Shown here one piece after another: positions 46,501 to 58,060 of a stretch of DNA of 64,000 nucleotides (position 1 is the stretch's first letter; each line of letters begins with the position of its first letter). The DNA is from Psilocybe azurescens. Its lineage: Eukaryota > Basidiomycota > Agaricomycetes > Agaricales > Agrocybaceae. A program made the position numbers and the translations under genes. The DNA lies in contig JAJIRX010000567.1 of assembly GCA_023853785.1 (NCBI GenBank), positions 558,001 through 622,000 on the forward strand, written 5' to 3'. The notes beneath the pieces were generated by a model. That model saw only the letters and a program-made list of their open reading frames with translations. It was not told where the DNA came from and did no database searches.

Positions 46501-48599
46501 ATACCAGAGAACATAGAAAAATATTTAAAAGAGATCAAGCGTCCAAACTATACCAATCATTCTGTAGAACAACACCCAGTAGTCCCATCTATCAACTACA
46601 TACAATAGATTGAAAGCTGACGGAGTTTAGGAGTGAAAAATAGAAGGATGAGTAAGTAAGTAACATAGGATGAGTAAGAAGTATAAGCAGGATTATGAAA
46701 AGCGAAGTGAGATGAGTAAGAAAGAAGCGAAGCTGAGTAAGTACAATAAGCAAGAATGACAAAAGGAAGGAAGGATCAATCATATGAAAGTGTCAGTCAA
46801 TAGAAAAGGAACCAAAATAGCGAACAAGTACCATGCTAATGAATAGAACCAGTCTATTCATGGCACAGCTCAGTCATCCATTACCAAGACTGCTGAGTGA
46901 GACAAAGATTTGCTGCATATGTGGAATCCAGTTAAGGACCAAATAGTTGTAGATGATCAAATGCTGATGACGATGGTGATATATGATGCTGTGCAGTGCT
47001 GTGCGTACTAGAATGGATAGGAATGATGTCCAAGAATAATCTGTGCATAGCCTTGAGGTTCAAAATAGATAGACAATTGAATCATTGATAGGGAATGTAA
47101 CTGATCAAATGGTTGAAGTGGAGATTGAAAGTTGGAATGGAGCTTGAAGTGGACTGTGAATGGGCTTTGACGTTGAATATTGAGGGATGTGCTTCAGATA
47201 AAAATGCGAAATAATAACCCTGGCTTCTGCATGCAATGGGGAGTCAAGACAGATGCTCTAAGCTTATAGATAAATCTCATATCCAATCAAAATTGGTGTA
47301 TGACACCGTGTGGCGCAGTGATGCCTGATCCCCGAGCGGTTGATCACCTAATTTAGTGAACAGTCTTTGTGAGGCCTGGACACAGTGATCACTTTTGCTA
47401 ATTAATAAGGTTTTCATCACTTGGCGATCACTTGGTAAGGCGCTGGTGGGTGTTACCCCTTGTAAGAGCCAAGGTCATTTCTTAAGAGTTTCTTCTTTGC
47501 ATGGGACTAATAGCATGATCAATGGAGCGGGTGATCGCCTTCGGATGCTCGGTTAGGGTTGCTTTGATAGCTGTGTAGGAAACTAAAGGTAGTCTTTGAT
47601 TTGTAGCACTGATTAATAGGCCACACTACACCTTAGTTAGTTTGTAAGGTCTATTACTCTTGTTGGCCCACTAGGAAGTAAAGCCTCAAAGCCTAATAGT
47701 CTGGCATATCTTCTACCCTTCACTAGTATAATATACTAGTTTATTACAGATAACAATCACAAAAATAAGGGCCTCTGTATCTCACTATGAATTGCAAGCT
47801 CAGAAAGGTTTACACCCTTTCACCGTCTTTTTCTTCTTCTATACTTGCCCCACTTTGTCTTTTGTGTCCAGAAGTAGCTGCTTGGCTGCTAGTTCATCTG
47901 TGGATGCAAACAAGAGAGAGAATGCAAAGGGGTAGGCAAGGTGCTAGTTAGTGAGATGAGTTTTGTAAATTAACTGCAAGTATGGGTGGTGAATGTACAT
48001 ATGTGGAGGAGCAAGCACATGCAGTGCTGCTTGTTAGTTGTCATGCCTACCATCCCACTGCATGGATCCTAAAACTCATGCCAATCACTAAAAAGAACTG
48101 TGAGACATTTCTGCTTATTGTTAACATCATAGAGCAGATTGGTGTGGATGCATACTTGATAAAATTATTGCTGGTTGGATACTGGTGTTTAAAGAAGACA
48201 AGAGTGTGGTTGCATTCAAAACAACAACTGATGCTGGTCATAAAAGTTACAGAGCAGGCTGAGGAACAAGCAGGTAGCAGTCTGATTGTCACTACTGGTT
48301 GTAACTTGTGAAAGAAGGTAGGCAAAGAGTGGAGTAACCAGGGCAAAAGTAAAAAGCAGCTGCAGCTTGCAGCTTGAACTGAAATGACCAATAAGTGTAC
48401 AGTTAGGTTAATGAACACAGAGAAAATAAGGTATTGATACTAATTGCAATAGCAGTCAGATACTACAATGGATTGCACAAGAACTTCCACCCCATTTTGC
48501 TTTTTTGGAATCATAATCTGTATGTCTAGGATAGTTTACAGACAATTTTACATGTTTGTTGATTGCACAATGCATATTTTGTGTGTAATACATATCTGG
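46501..48599. other. Interior of the long-TIR element, no gene recognised
   Basis: AT-rich. The open frames (for example 47982-48311 plus, 109 codons) have no family features. Includes the second gatcac-rich patch. Confidence 0.45.
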
Positions 48600-49768
48600 T
48601 CATATTACCAGGATATTTAACCTCTTGCCACACCCAGTATGAGTCTTTGTCAATGATAATCCATATTTCTGGGGTATTTTACAAACCATTTTGTACATTT
48701 CCATGCCTACTCAACTCATAATTCCATATTTGGTATCTGTCCAGACATATTTCCAGCCCATTTCAAAAATTCCCAGACCTGGTCTGAGTTTTTTTCAATG
48801 ATAATTCATGTTTCCAACCCATTTTACCATGTCTAACACTTGTCCAGACATTTTCCCACTCCATTTCAAAAATTCCCAGGCCTGGTCTGCACTTTTTCAA
48901 TAATAATTCATGTTTCCAGACATATTCCTGCTCCATTTCAAAAATTCCTGGGCCCAGTCTCAGCCTTTTTTCAATGATAGAGCCTATGTTATGCTACATT
49001 ACCTGTGCCAAATTTTATTTACATGCCTGTGTCCAGTACAATTTTGAATGCAGCAAAAATCCTGAACCAGAACATTGCAGTCTATGTATACTCGTCAGAT
49101 CTTATCCATTTTTAATAATTATAGGCTTTTTGAATCAGATTTCTGTGCCAATTTTTGTGTTGTGCAGTAGCTTATGCTTGAGTCCAGGTCTAGTCCCAGT
49201 CCAAGGCCAAATACAGCAAAAATTGGAAATTTACAACCCACATATACCACTCAAATTGTGTCTGTTTTGGCTGTTTCTAGGCTCATTTTGATTGGAATTT
49301 TGACCAGATTTTTTCATGTGCTTTACACCCAGGCCTGGGTCTGGGTCAGCACTCATTCTCACCCCACCCCAGGGCCAAATACACAAAATTGGATCATTAC
49401 AACCAGTATATCTCCCTCAAATCCTGTCCAATTTGCATGATTCTGGACTTGTTTAAATTGCATTTACAGTCCAGTTCTTTCCCAGTTGCTCACCCATAAT
49501 TTATTATGGTGTGTGCACCAATGCTGTCAATTCATTGCAAAATTAAGGCTCTACCAGTTTCCTGTAGATACCCCAGGGCCACAGAATGTGTGCTGGACAG
49601 TCTGAAAAAATGCCTGGGTATGAGCCATTAAGCAGATTTACTGTACCATATCATACAGTACAGTGTAGGCTGCCCAAAATGGAAGGAAAACATTCACTGG
49701 TTCAGAGGAACCACTGAACCCATATGAAATGCTACACTGTAACTGTATTTTCTATCATATCATATGTT

Positions 49769-51312
49769 CATTGGCAAAACTGACAAAACCAAATATTGCA
49801 TTGTGGTCTATATCAGGCAAGTTGATCATTTTGAGGCTATATATGGGTGATCAAAACCTTTGTGTATCCTTGGAAAGACATACAAACATTTGTATTACAT
49901 TACTATTCCCACTAATTATTTAGTATTTTAAACTGGTTGAGCAAGTTAAGGTGGTATTAAATTTAAGCAAAATATTTATTCCACTTTACTTTCAGTGGTA
50001 ATTTTTCAGTGGACCATTGAAGTACGTTGCATTTTTTGACAATCTTTTCTGTATTCTTGTAAGTTACCATAAGCATAAATTTTGTGTGTAAAATACACTA
50101 AACATTGGTACAAGATTTAATTGTGTGTCAATTATTTTGGCTCTCCCAGAAAGGCTGCTTTTAGATAGTGATATAGACTGTCATGTACTTGTATACAATA
50201 ATGATGTATTATTGTAGTAGTTAGATTTGTAGAATATATATTTAATTGTGTTCTGTGAAGGTGATGGTTTAATCCTTGTAGGAGGCATTTCAATTAAAAG
50301 TGATAATCTGAATAATTAATCTGAGTTATATGGGAAGAGTGCTATGTATTTGTAACAATATTAAATGATCCAATATTTACTGTAAAATTGCCCCTCAGTA
50401 GCTGTAGAAAATTGTTTTGTCATGCAAGGTTAATAAAGATTTAAGCTAAGATAGGGAGCGTCAGGAACCAGCACCCTTAGGTAAGCAAGAAATGACCCTC
50501 AATGGCAACCTCAACTGCTTCCACATTGGCAAACTGCCAAAAGAAACTTAATCAATGTTCTTGAAAGACAACAAAGGACAGCACGTAAAGTGAAACTTTT
50601 AAGTCCAAATTAAATTCCTTTAGCTAAAAATAAAACCTTTGTAGTTCAAACCTTTAATTTTACAATAAAATATTAGATCATTTAATGTTGCTACAAAATA
50701 CATAGCACTATTCACATATCACTTGGATTATCACTTTTAATTGAAATGCCTCTTTCCACAATTGAACTAACGCCTTCACAGAACACAATTAAATATCTAC
50801 TCTAACTGTTACACTAATATGTCATTATTGTATACATGTATATAACAATCTATGTCACTATTTAAAATGTGGCCTTTCTGGGAGAGCCCATACAAGCTGG
50901 CCATGTATTGCAATACTACATATTACAAACAGTAAAATAATTGACATACAATTAATTCTTGTACCAATTTTTTGTGTGCTATACATACATATCTTATGCC
51001 TATGGTAACTTACAAGAAAACAGAAAGATTGTCAAAAAATGCTATGTACCTCAATGGTCCCCCAAAAATTACTGCTGAATGTAAAGTTGAATAAATATTT
51101 GGCTCAAATTTAATTCTGCTTCAATTCTTACTCAAACAAATCAAATACTAGATTGATTAGTGGGCATACTAATGTAATACAAATGTTTTTATGACCTTCC
51201 AAAGATGCACAAAAGTTTCAATCAACAATACATAGCCACAAAATGATCGACTTGCCTTATATAGGCCACTTTGCAATATTTGGTTTTGGCAGTTTTGCCG
51301 ATGCACAACAAC
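49769..51312. repeat. Foldback (palindromic) repeat, arms of about 630-660 bp
   Basis: The left arm, from cattggcaaaactgacaaaa at 49769 to about 50395, is the diverged reverse complement of about 50655-51312, with a spacer of about 260 bp. Examples: aaaccaaatattgc and tttgtattacat pair with their complements at 51300-51175; caattaaaagtgataat at 50291 pairs with 50750. Part of the spacer (aggaaccagcaccctta, 50463) pairs again with 51930-51960, so the structure is compound. It starts at the right edge of the 7.6-kb element. Confidence 0.8.
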
Positions 51313-52399
51313 AATCATAATGCAGTTTTGGCATGGTAGAATAATGTAGTATAGATTAAGGAACAACTTTATGGAAAGAACTTTTATCAAAATGAGATAC
51401 ATGTCCCAAAATTTCCATCTGAAAAATTTTAACCAAAAGGCTCCAAAAAGCTTTAAAACATGCAGGAAATAGCAGACAGAAATTTTTCATAATGCGATTC
51501 AGATATTTCGCTGCTTATATAATACATGCACATGACCTATAGCTTAGGATAGTCATGACAAAAAAGCCAAAAAAAGCCATAAAACAGCCATAAAGCAACC
51601 CTGAAACACTTTTTACTGTGTCAATTCCACCTCTACACATATAGATTAACTATCTAATGGTATACAGGCACACTTATATTTGTTTGTAGATCTTCTAATA
51701 ACATAACCAAATAAACACCAATTATTAGAGAGTTAGATGAGTAGACATCACACCTTTCTGCCAAGTACCTCTGCACATTTGAAGAAAACATTGCATGGAG
51801 GGTCTGATAAAGAGGTGGTATAACAATATTAGTGCACATTTATTCAAAATTTTGAAGACAAAACTTTTTGAATTTTTCAAAAGTGGGATTTTGCCAGGCT
51901 TGGCACTTACTAAGCTGATTACATAAAGGTGCTGGTTCTTAATGCTCTCTATCTTACCTTACAAGGACTACAAAGGTTTTATTTTTAGCTAATTGAGACT
52001 TACAAATAAGGAGTTTGTTTGTTTCACTTTACCATGCCTTTTGGGCATTTGCATTGTTTGTTGCCTTTCTGTCAAGAGCATTGCATTACAATATATTCTT
52101 TTTGCAGTTTTGCCAATGTTACAGTGTAACATCTGTTCGAGCTATAACGAGAGTAAGCTCAGTGTTCGATGGTGAACGACTGTTATTGTTACCTATAACA
52201 AGAGTAAGCTACAGGTTATGAAGTGAGCTAATGTAACATATGGAGTTATAATACGAATGCACATACCTCAGTGTTCGATGGTGAATGACTGAGGTACAAG
52301 GAAGTGAATCTGTAAACTAATGTAGATATGAGGGAAACATGAACAAATAGGAGGTGACATGTCTAAACATGTGATGAGGTGAACTAGAAACTCCAACAA
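51313..52399. repeat. Repeat-derived DNA between the foldback and the FunK1 C-terminal fragment
   Basis: Contains the third arm segment matching the foldback spacer (51910-51990) and a direct repeat of cagtgttcgatggtgaa (52158 and 52269). No gene. Confidence 0.5.
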
Positions 52400-52687
52400 C
52401 ATCAGTATGTGGGAATCTGCCCTTTCATGGCCCATGATCTTCTGAATCCAGGATTTCCGAAGGGCCCTCACTTTTATTGCTATGAGCTTGAGTCATTCTT
52501 TTATGTTCTGTTGTGTGCCACTGGCCATTACAACCTACTGGGAGGTCACAATGTAATTCTAAAGAGCGGCAAAAAATCGGAGTTTGAAGCATGGGGAACA
52601 GATGACAAGGCCTCCTCCGATTCCAACATCAGGAAATTAGAGAGAATCACATCAGACATTATGAACTCCAAAATCCCTTGTAGATGA
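52400..52687 (+). pseudogene. FunK1-type kinase, fragment 3 (C-terminal part)
   Basis: The frame has CPFMAHDLLNPGFPKGPHFY then CYELESFFYVLLCATGHYN, the activation/substrate region of FunK1 (family form: GTxPFMA...L, HDLESFFYVL). It continues to FEAWGTDDKASSDSNIRKLE. Fragment 2 stops at HITGTPAR, just before this motif, so fragment 3 is its natural continuation 10.2 kb away, beyond the long-TIR and foldback elements. Confidence 0.78.
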
Positions 52688-54550
52688 TCATCTGTGCCAT
52701 AATCTGATCATCATAGTATAGGCCAACTCACAATGTAATTTATAGAAAGACATTGCTAGGTCCAAAAATATTTGAAAAGTGATATTATGAGTTTGTCATA
52801 ATATTATGAGTTATTAGTAGAATATTTCAAAAGCAATATTGCAAGTTCATGACAGTCATACAGGGACAATGCTGAGCATGGGCCCACCTGACTTGAATCC
52901 AACCCCTGACGCCTCAAGAACCCTCAAATCCCATAAACCCCCAGATCCGTCAAATCCGTCAAATTCCATAAACCCTCAGTTCCATCAAATCCCATAAACC
53001 CCCAGAGCCCAAGAACCCTCAGTTTCAATAAGTCCCCCAGTCCCACTACTGTATCCGACCCTGAACCTGGCCAACCCTCTTAGTTGGCCATTTGCACTGT
53101 AGAGCAAGATCTAAATGAAATTCTTTAATTTTTTTTGTATCCATACATAGAAATAAACTATAGAATCATGTATTGCAATTTATAGAGGAAATTTTTACAA
53201 GGAATAGGCATAGATCCCTGAAATACCAGGTAAATTTGCCAAACATGCCATGATTTCTAAGCAATCTCACGGATGCCCCGCACTAATTCCTTTATCTTTA
53301 AAGTTCTTGTGAACGCAAATGCTTCAAACTTGTTGCAATTATATGTCAGATAGCATAGCATCATAAATAGAGATTTTTGGAGGTGATCCTAGGTGCTGAA
53401 AAGATGGCAGTGATGGATAAACCTCATGCACAGTGATTTGATCTATAAGGTAGGTGATGCATTCAACCTTACCCTATGTAGTAATGATAGTATATTACTG
53501 GGAAAAAATGCATGAATGTTGGAGCACATAGCCCATGCTATTAGAGAACATCTTTCCTGTATTTTTAGCTATTTTATTTGCAGCAGAATTCTCTGATGAC
53601 CAAAAATGGGTAGAATTCAATGAGACTAATGTCGGAAAGACAAGATTAATTTTGGTCAATCTCTAGATGTCCAGAGGGTCACATATTGGTGAAGCAGGGT
53701 TATTTGTACACTACAGAACAAATTTCAAAGCAGCAGGTCTCATATTAATTTTTCTGGAGTCCCAACTTTGAGCTATAAATTATGACATCATTAATTAGGC
53801 AATTAAAATCTAATCTAGCAATACAAAATCACAATCTCCGCAATCAGGGCAAGGGTGAAATCCATTTTCTCATGGGTGGCCAGCTTGTGGGTATAGCACA
53901 ATTTTGGGACCTCTGGCAAAAATATTCACTGAATGGTCAATATGGTATTAAAAATCTGAAATTACAATGAGAGCTACTAAAGATGTATTTACAGCAAATA
54001 ATCACAAAAATCTACAACATAACCATTTTAAAGGGTTCAAAATTCATCCACAAGTTGAAATGGCCAGGTTCAGGGTTGCATACAGTAATATCCTCATTGC
54101 CACTGCCCTCAGAAGTAAACTGCCATTTTGAAATGATCAGCAATGGCACACACCGCCAAAACCCATGCAAGCCCTCTTCATTAACACCCAGTGTGAACAG
54201 GGACATCAACTGAATATTGCATTTTGTTCAGTCAACAGGGTGAGCACATGATCAACCCCGTGAGCTGACAACTTCCATAATTGACCAATGTCATGTGCAC
54301 TCCGTGACACCATCCAAAATAGATAACTTTTTGGTAAAATGCATTTTATGTATAATTGCAGAGGGCCAATCGTACTATAATATAATTTTTGGTGAACCTG
54401 GTAGCCACTGCAGAATCTAGTTACATTGTCCTTGCCATATTATATTTGCTTTACATTGCAGAAACATTATTGTACCCAATCTGTAAACCATCTAACCTCT
54501 TACATGGCCTTGCAATCTAGTTATAATGTGCTTATCATATTATATTTACT
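52688..54550. other. AT-rich region without a recognised gene
   Basis: Holds a short array of ccataaaccc/ccgtcaaatcc motifs (about 52910-53050). Otherwise low-complexity AT-rich DNA; open frames are short and unremarkable. Confidence 0.45.
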
Positions 54551-54632
54551 TTACATTACAAAAAGAATATTACATGTCACATATATATGGTTATGAGCTG
54601 ATGTCTGTGTGTTATAATGTTGCGACAGGCTT

Positions 54633-55180
54633 GTGAACGTCATAATGCTAAATAGGATTTCTCTTGCTTTCCTGATGAAGCACAGGCTGTTTTCAGGCAG
54701 GATGTTAGAACGTTTCGAACGGGATTTGCGAAAAGAGTGGCAAACATTATGGGATGACTGGATTGTACCACTGGCTAAAATGTCCCGCAACGCCTTTATA
54801 GGGCATGATTGCGCTAGAACTGACAAGCTAGCTACCTACGACTACGCCACATGCGATGGCGCAGTAACGCTCGCGACATTCATGCGAACCATTGGTGCAA
54901 CCCCTCGTGGTTTGAAACCAGAGGCCTCGATTGCATAAACGCATTTTGGCTGAGTTTTGATTTTCCTTCTGTACATTTTTATCTCTACAAGTATTCTCGA
55001 GCTGTCAATCTAAATCTAAATCTTTTCATTGTATGTGATGTTCTTCAGTTGCTCAAGAAGACCGACTTTGACTACGCCATATGCGGTGGTTTTATAACCT
55101 TTGAGAAATTTATGCTGGCTATTAGGCAGACCCCTCGTGGTTTGAACCCAATAGCCAATACCGCAATACATTGCACGTAG
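54633..55180 (+). CDS. Putative small gene or remnant with a duplicated peptide module
   Basis: Family unknown. A 101-codon frame (54633-54938) includes FERDLRKEWQTLWDDWIVPL and ends with DYATCDGAVTLATFMRTIGA then TPRGLKPEASIA. A second frame (ending 55180) contains DYAICGGFITFEKFMLAIRQ then TPRGLNPIANTAI. The two peptides agree at most hydrophobic and Gly/Pro positions although the DNA is only about 60% alike, which suggests a duplicated coding module that was once under selection. They are in different frames, so an intron or a frameshift separates them. Local base composition is less AT-rich than the island. It could be a decayed gene. Confidence 0.35.
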
Positions 55181-55199
55181 TGGAGGCGGTTGCGCGTGT

Positions 55200-57560
55200 C
55201 CTCCGCGCGTAAAGATCTCCTGCCGACCAGCTGTTCAAAGGAGAGTCGGGTGTGCTCCCGAGCTGCTGTATCACTTGCTGGGCAGAAGCTGTATGCGAAG
55301 TTTGAATTCTTCGATGGATGATCGTCCAAGAGTTGTGCATGTTGGGCTTTAAACATGGCTGCATGAGGTCGAGAATATTGAATATGATCCTCTTCCGGCG
55401 GTATTTAACAAAGTGAAGTATGATCGTAGGGTTCTGAATGTTCGTCGCGCGACGAGTTTGAGCTTCGATAGACGTGACCATGGCAGTTGTTCACTTTTCA
55501 GTTCTTTTTTTTTTGAGCGTATGTAAGACCTTCGTTATGAATTAAAGCCTGAAGTCCATCGACAGCTATCTGCACTTCGAGGGGCCTCATGCACCCTCGC
55601 CTTCGCGAACCCGGCATTTCCGATACCGATTGCCGCGCGGCTCAGGTTTCTTTGCGACAGGTAGGTAGGTGGTTTGTTGCGTTTATGATACCGTGTACCC
55701 GTCTATGCAGACGGCGAGTGCTGTGCGATTAAGCTCGTTCGAAAGAGCGGGTTTGCGGAGTACGGAGTTCGCAATTTGGTGCATGTATTGCTGGGCCGAA
55801 TGACTTCCTAGAAGCTATTCTCAAGGCAGGCATTGCAGTAGGATTTTGAGCGAGGCCGAAGCAGACCTATGGCAGATGTCTTAATTGGCCTTGTCTGTCT
55901 ATTCTGGTGCTATAAAAACTTGATGTGGTATGATCAGTTTTTATTTGATTGCTGGTATATAAATATATAAAGCAATGCACGTACACCGAGGAGTTGAGAC
56001 TTGAGAGTCGTGTAGAAAGCGGGTACTCGAATATTCCTGAACACAGGCCGTTCATGTGCATTGTGCAGTGCACGTTGGGCTTTGGAGACGATTGCATGAT
56101 GCCGAGGTGAGTGTTTCTTCCATGCGATTTGTGGAACACATCCGATATCTATTAATATAAGAAGTGGTGAGTCCTGGGGGAAAACATATCTCCGGCCGTA
56201 TCCATACAGGCAGACAGGGTTGAGGGATAGCGGATGATCGTCGAGCGACCGAGCTTGAGGCTTGAGCTTCGGCAGTCATAGTGAGGTGACTACGGTTGGT
56301 ATTCTCAAAACGGGTGCTGTAGTTGGGTTTTGTGCGAGACTGAATCTTGCCAGATGTACGAATTGGCCTAGTCTGCTTTTCTTTTCAATCTACAAAAGTA
56401 GGATCAGTATTCGGTACACCTATATATTTGGGAATCTCGTAGAACGCGTGTACATACTCCTGGATATGGAACGTCCATCGGCCGTTGATGCAATGCGCAT
56501 GCTGGGCATTAGGAAATAACTGCAAGACGGGGCAACCATATTCAGGAGCTACATATATATCATCTTCCGACAGTATTCGATTTAAAGAAGGCAGAGAATA
56601 GGGTCCCTGGATTCTTGATGATCGTTGAGAGACGAGCCTGGACTTCGATGACCATTAGCCACGGCCGAGGTGGCAGCAGAAGTGACCATATGGTACTTTT
56701 TTTTTTTTTTTTTTTGGTTCAACCGTTCGTCGAGCATACGCAAGCCGCCATTTGCACTCTGAAGGGCCTTTCGCCAACATTTCCGAAACCGTTTGCCGTG
56801 CGTCTCAGGTTTCTTCAGGTAGTAAGTTGTTGCGTTTATGATGCTGCCCGTGAATGTGGGTAGTATGCTCGAGGTGGAGTTTGTAGTCGGGTTTTGTGCG
56901 AGGCTTCAGAAGCGGGCTTATTGCTAGATGCTTGCATTGGCAGTCTATATTTTTACCTGCAAAAGAAAGTAAATTCTCGCTGGTTTATAAAAAGTAATGC
57001 ATGTACACTGACTTGAGAATCACGTAGAACGCGTGTGTTCCTTGATATGGACCATTTATCGGCTGTTCTTGTGCAACACGCCTGTTGGGCGCTCAAAACA
57101 ACTGCACGACGGGCAAAAACATCCGGGGTCTATATGCCCTCTTCCGGCGAAGTTGAGCCAGCCAGAGAGCAGGGTCGTGGGATTCACGACGAGCCTGAAC
57201 TTCGATGGCTACGAGTGGCTACGGCAGCTGAGGTAGTTATGTTTTTATTCCTGGAGATGGGCCATCCATTGAGCGTGCATGTGCTTTGTGCATTTCGAGC
57301 TTAAAAACGGCTGCCCCAAAGTCTTTGCGACCTGCAAAGCATTCGATGTCTACAAAAAATGTTCGAGTAGAGCAAGGTGAAGCAGGATCATGAGATCCTT
57401 GATGATCGTGGAGCGACGAACCCGAGCTTCGATGGCCGCGGCAGAGGTGAACGGTGGTGTTCTCGAGACGGGGGTTGTAGTCGGAATTGTGCGAGGCGGC
57501 AGCGGCAGCGGGCATATTGGAGGGCTACCACATTGGCACAGCCCGTCTATTTTGGACCTA
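55200..57560. repeat. Right array of diverged repeat units
   Basis: Five or so partial units (about 55330-55500, 55980-56280, 56430-56680, 57000-57230, 57240-57480) share the marks of the left array: cgtagaacgcgtgt, cctggatatgg, a catgttgggc-type box, aaaacggctgcacgac, tcttccggcg, and gatgatcgtngagcgacgag followed by gagcttcgatggcc. Between units are a gttttgtgcgagnc motif and t-rich runs. No conserved frame. Together with 28.2-29.6 kb it brackets the transposon island. Confidence 0.7.
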
Positions 57561-58060
57561 TAGCAAGAAGAGTTTTGTCTTGGTTGCCTGGGTTTCTGGG
57601 ATTGGGAGAGCAACCGGTGAATATTGACTTGTGTAGATTTTGTATGTGTCGGATGGGCTTGGGGCTGGTGACTGCGCGACGAGCTGGAGATGTCGGTGAT
57701 TGATGATTGGACACATGACACGCAGAGTGACGGGCAGTGAAGTTTGAACAGGCAGGTAGGCTGAAGAAAAGTTCAAGAGGTGAAGGACGTTCTATTCGCG
57801 CCTTCACAAGATAGAAAATTAGAGTTTACGAGATTGGATCAATGAAATCAGAGAGCTGAATTTGGGGTTACGTCAAGAGCTGTATCGCGCGTTGAGGTGG
57901 AAGGACATATGTATCGCATGTATGATCTGTGATCTTAGTATGTAGTCTGACAACCGACCACTCACCAACGTGTTCACATGTTGTTCGGCGCTAGCCTAAG
58001 CAAAATAAAAATGTATTCCATGTTAGCTTACTACTCCCATGTCCCACAACAGCTTGAACT
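57561..58060. other. Intergenic region upstream of the LIM-domain gene
   Basis: About 500 bp with probable promoter function; no clear TATA box. No gene seen. Confidence 0.45.

Larger units (their letters stand above)
42181..49768. mobile_element. 7.6-kb element with about 1.2-kb terminal inverted repeats
   Basis: The outer arms 42181-43448 and 48600-49768 are reverse complements of each other over their whole length with few differences, beginning AACATATGATATGATAGAAA. The short flank CATTG occurs at both outer junctions (ccattgt on the left, cattggc on the right) and may be a 5-bp target duplication. The 5.1-kb interior has no frame above about 160 codons, none transposase-like, so it is non-autonomous or decayed. 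It carries repeat copy B, a gatcac/gcgatcgc-rich zone and internal duplications. Confidence 0.85.

Noticed and set aside
45102..48418. Possible transposase or replicase frames inside the long-TIR element
   Set aside because: The longest frames are under 160 codons, rich in Ser/His or Leu, and show no catalytic motifs.
55122..55160. tRNA T-arm-like sequence (gtggtttgaaccca) near 55.13 kb and its counterpart at 54.91 kb
   Set aside because: No A-box or acceptor pairing around either copy; the resemblance is explained by the duplicated TPRGL-encoding module.
28190..57560. Single giant mobile element of the Starship type spanning the island
   Set aside because: No tyrosine-recombinase captain gene or cargo genes were recognised; the content is better explained by stacked small non-autonomous elements in kinase pseudogenes.
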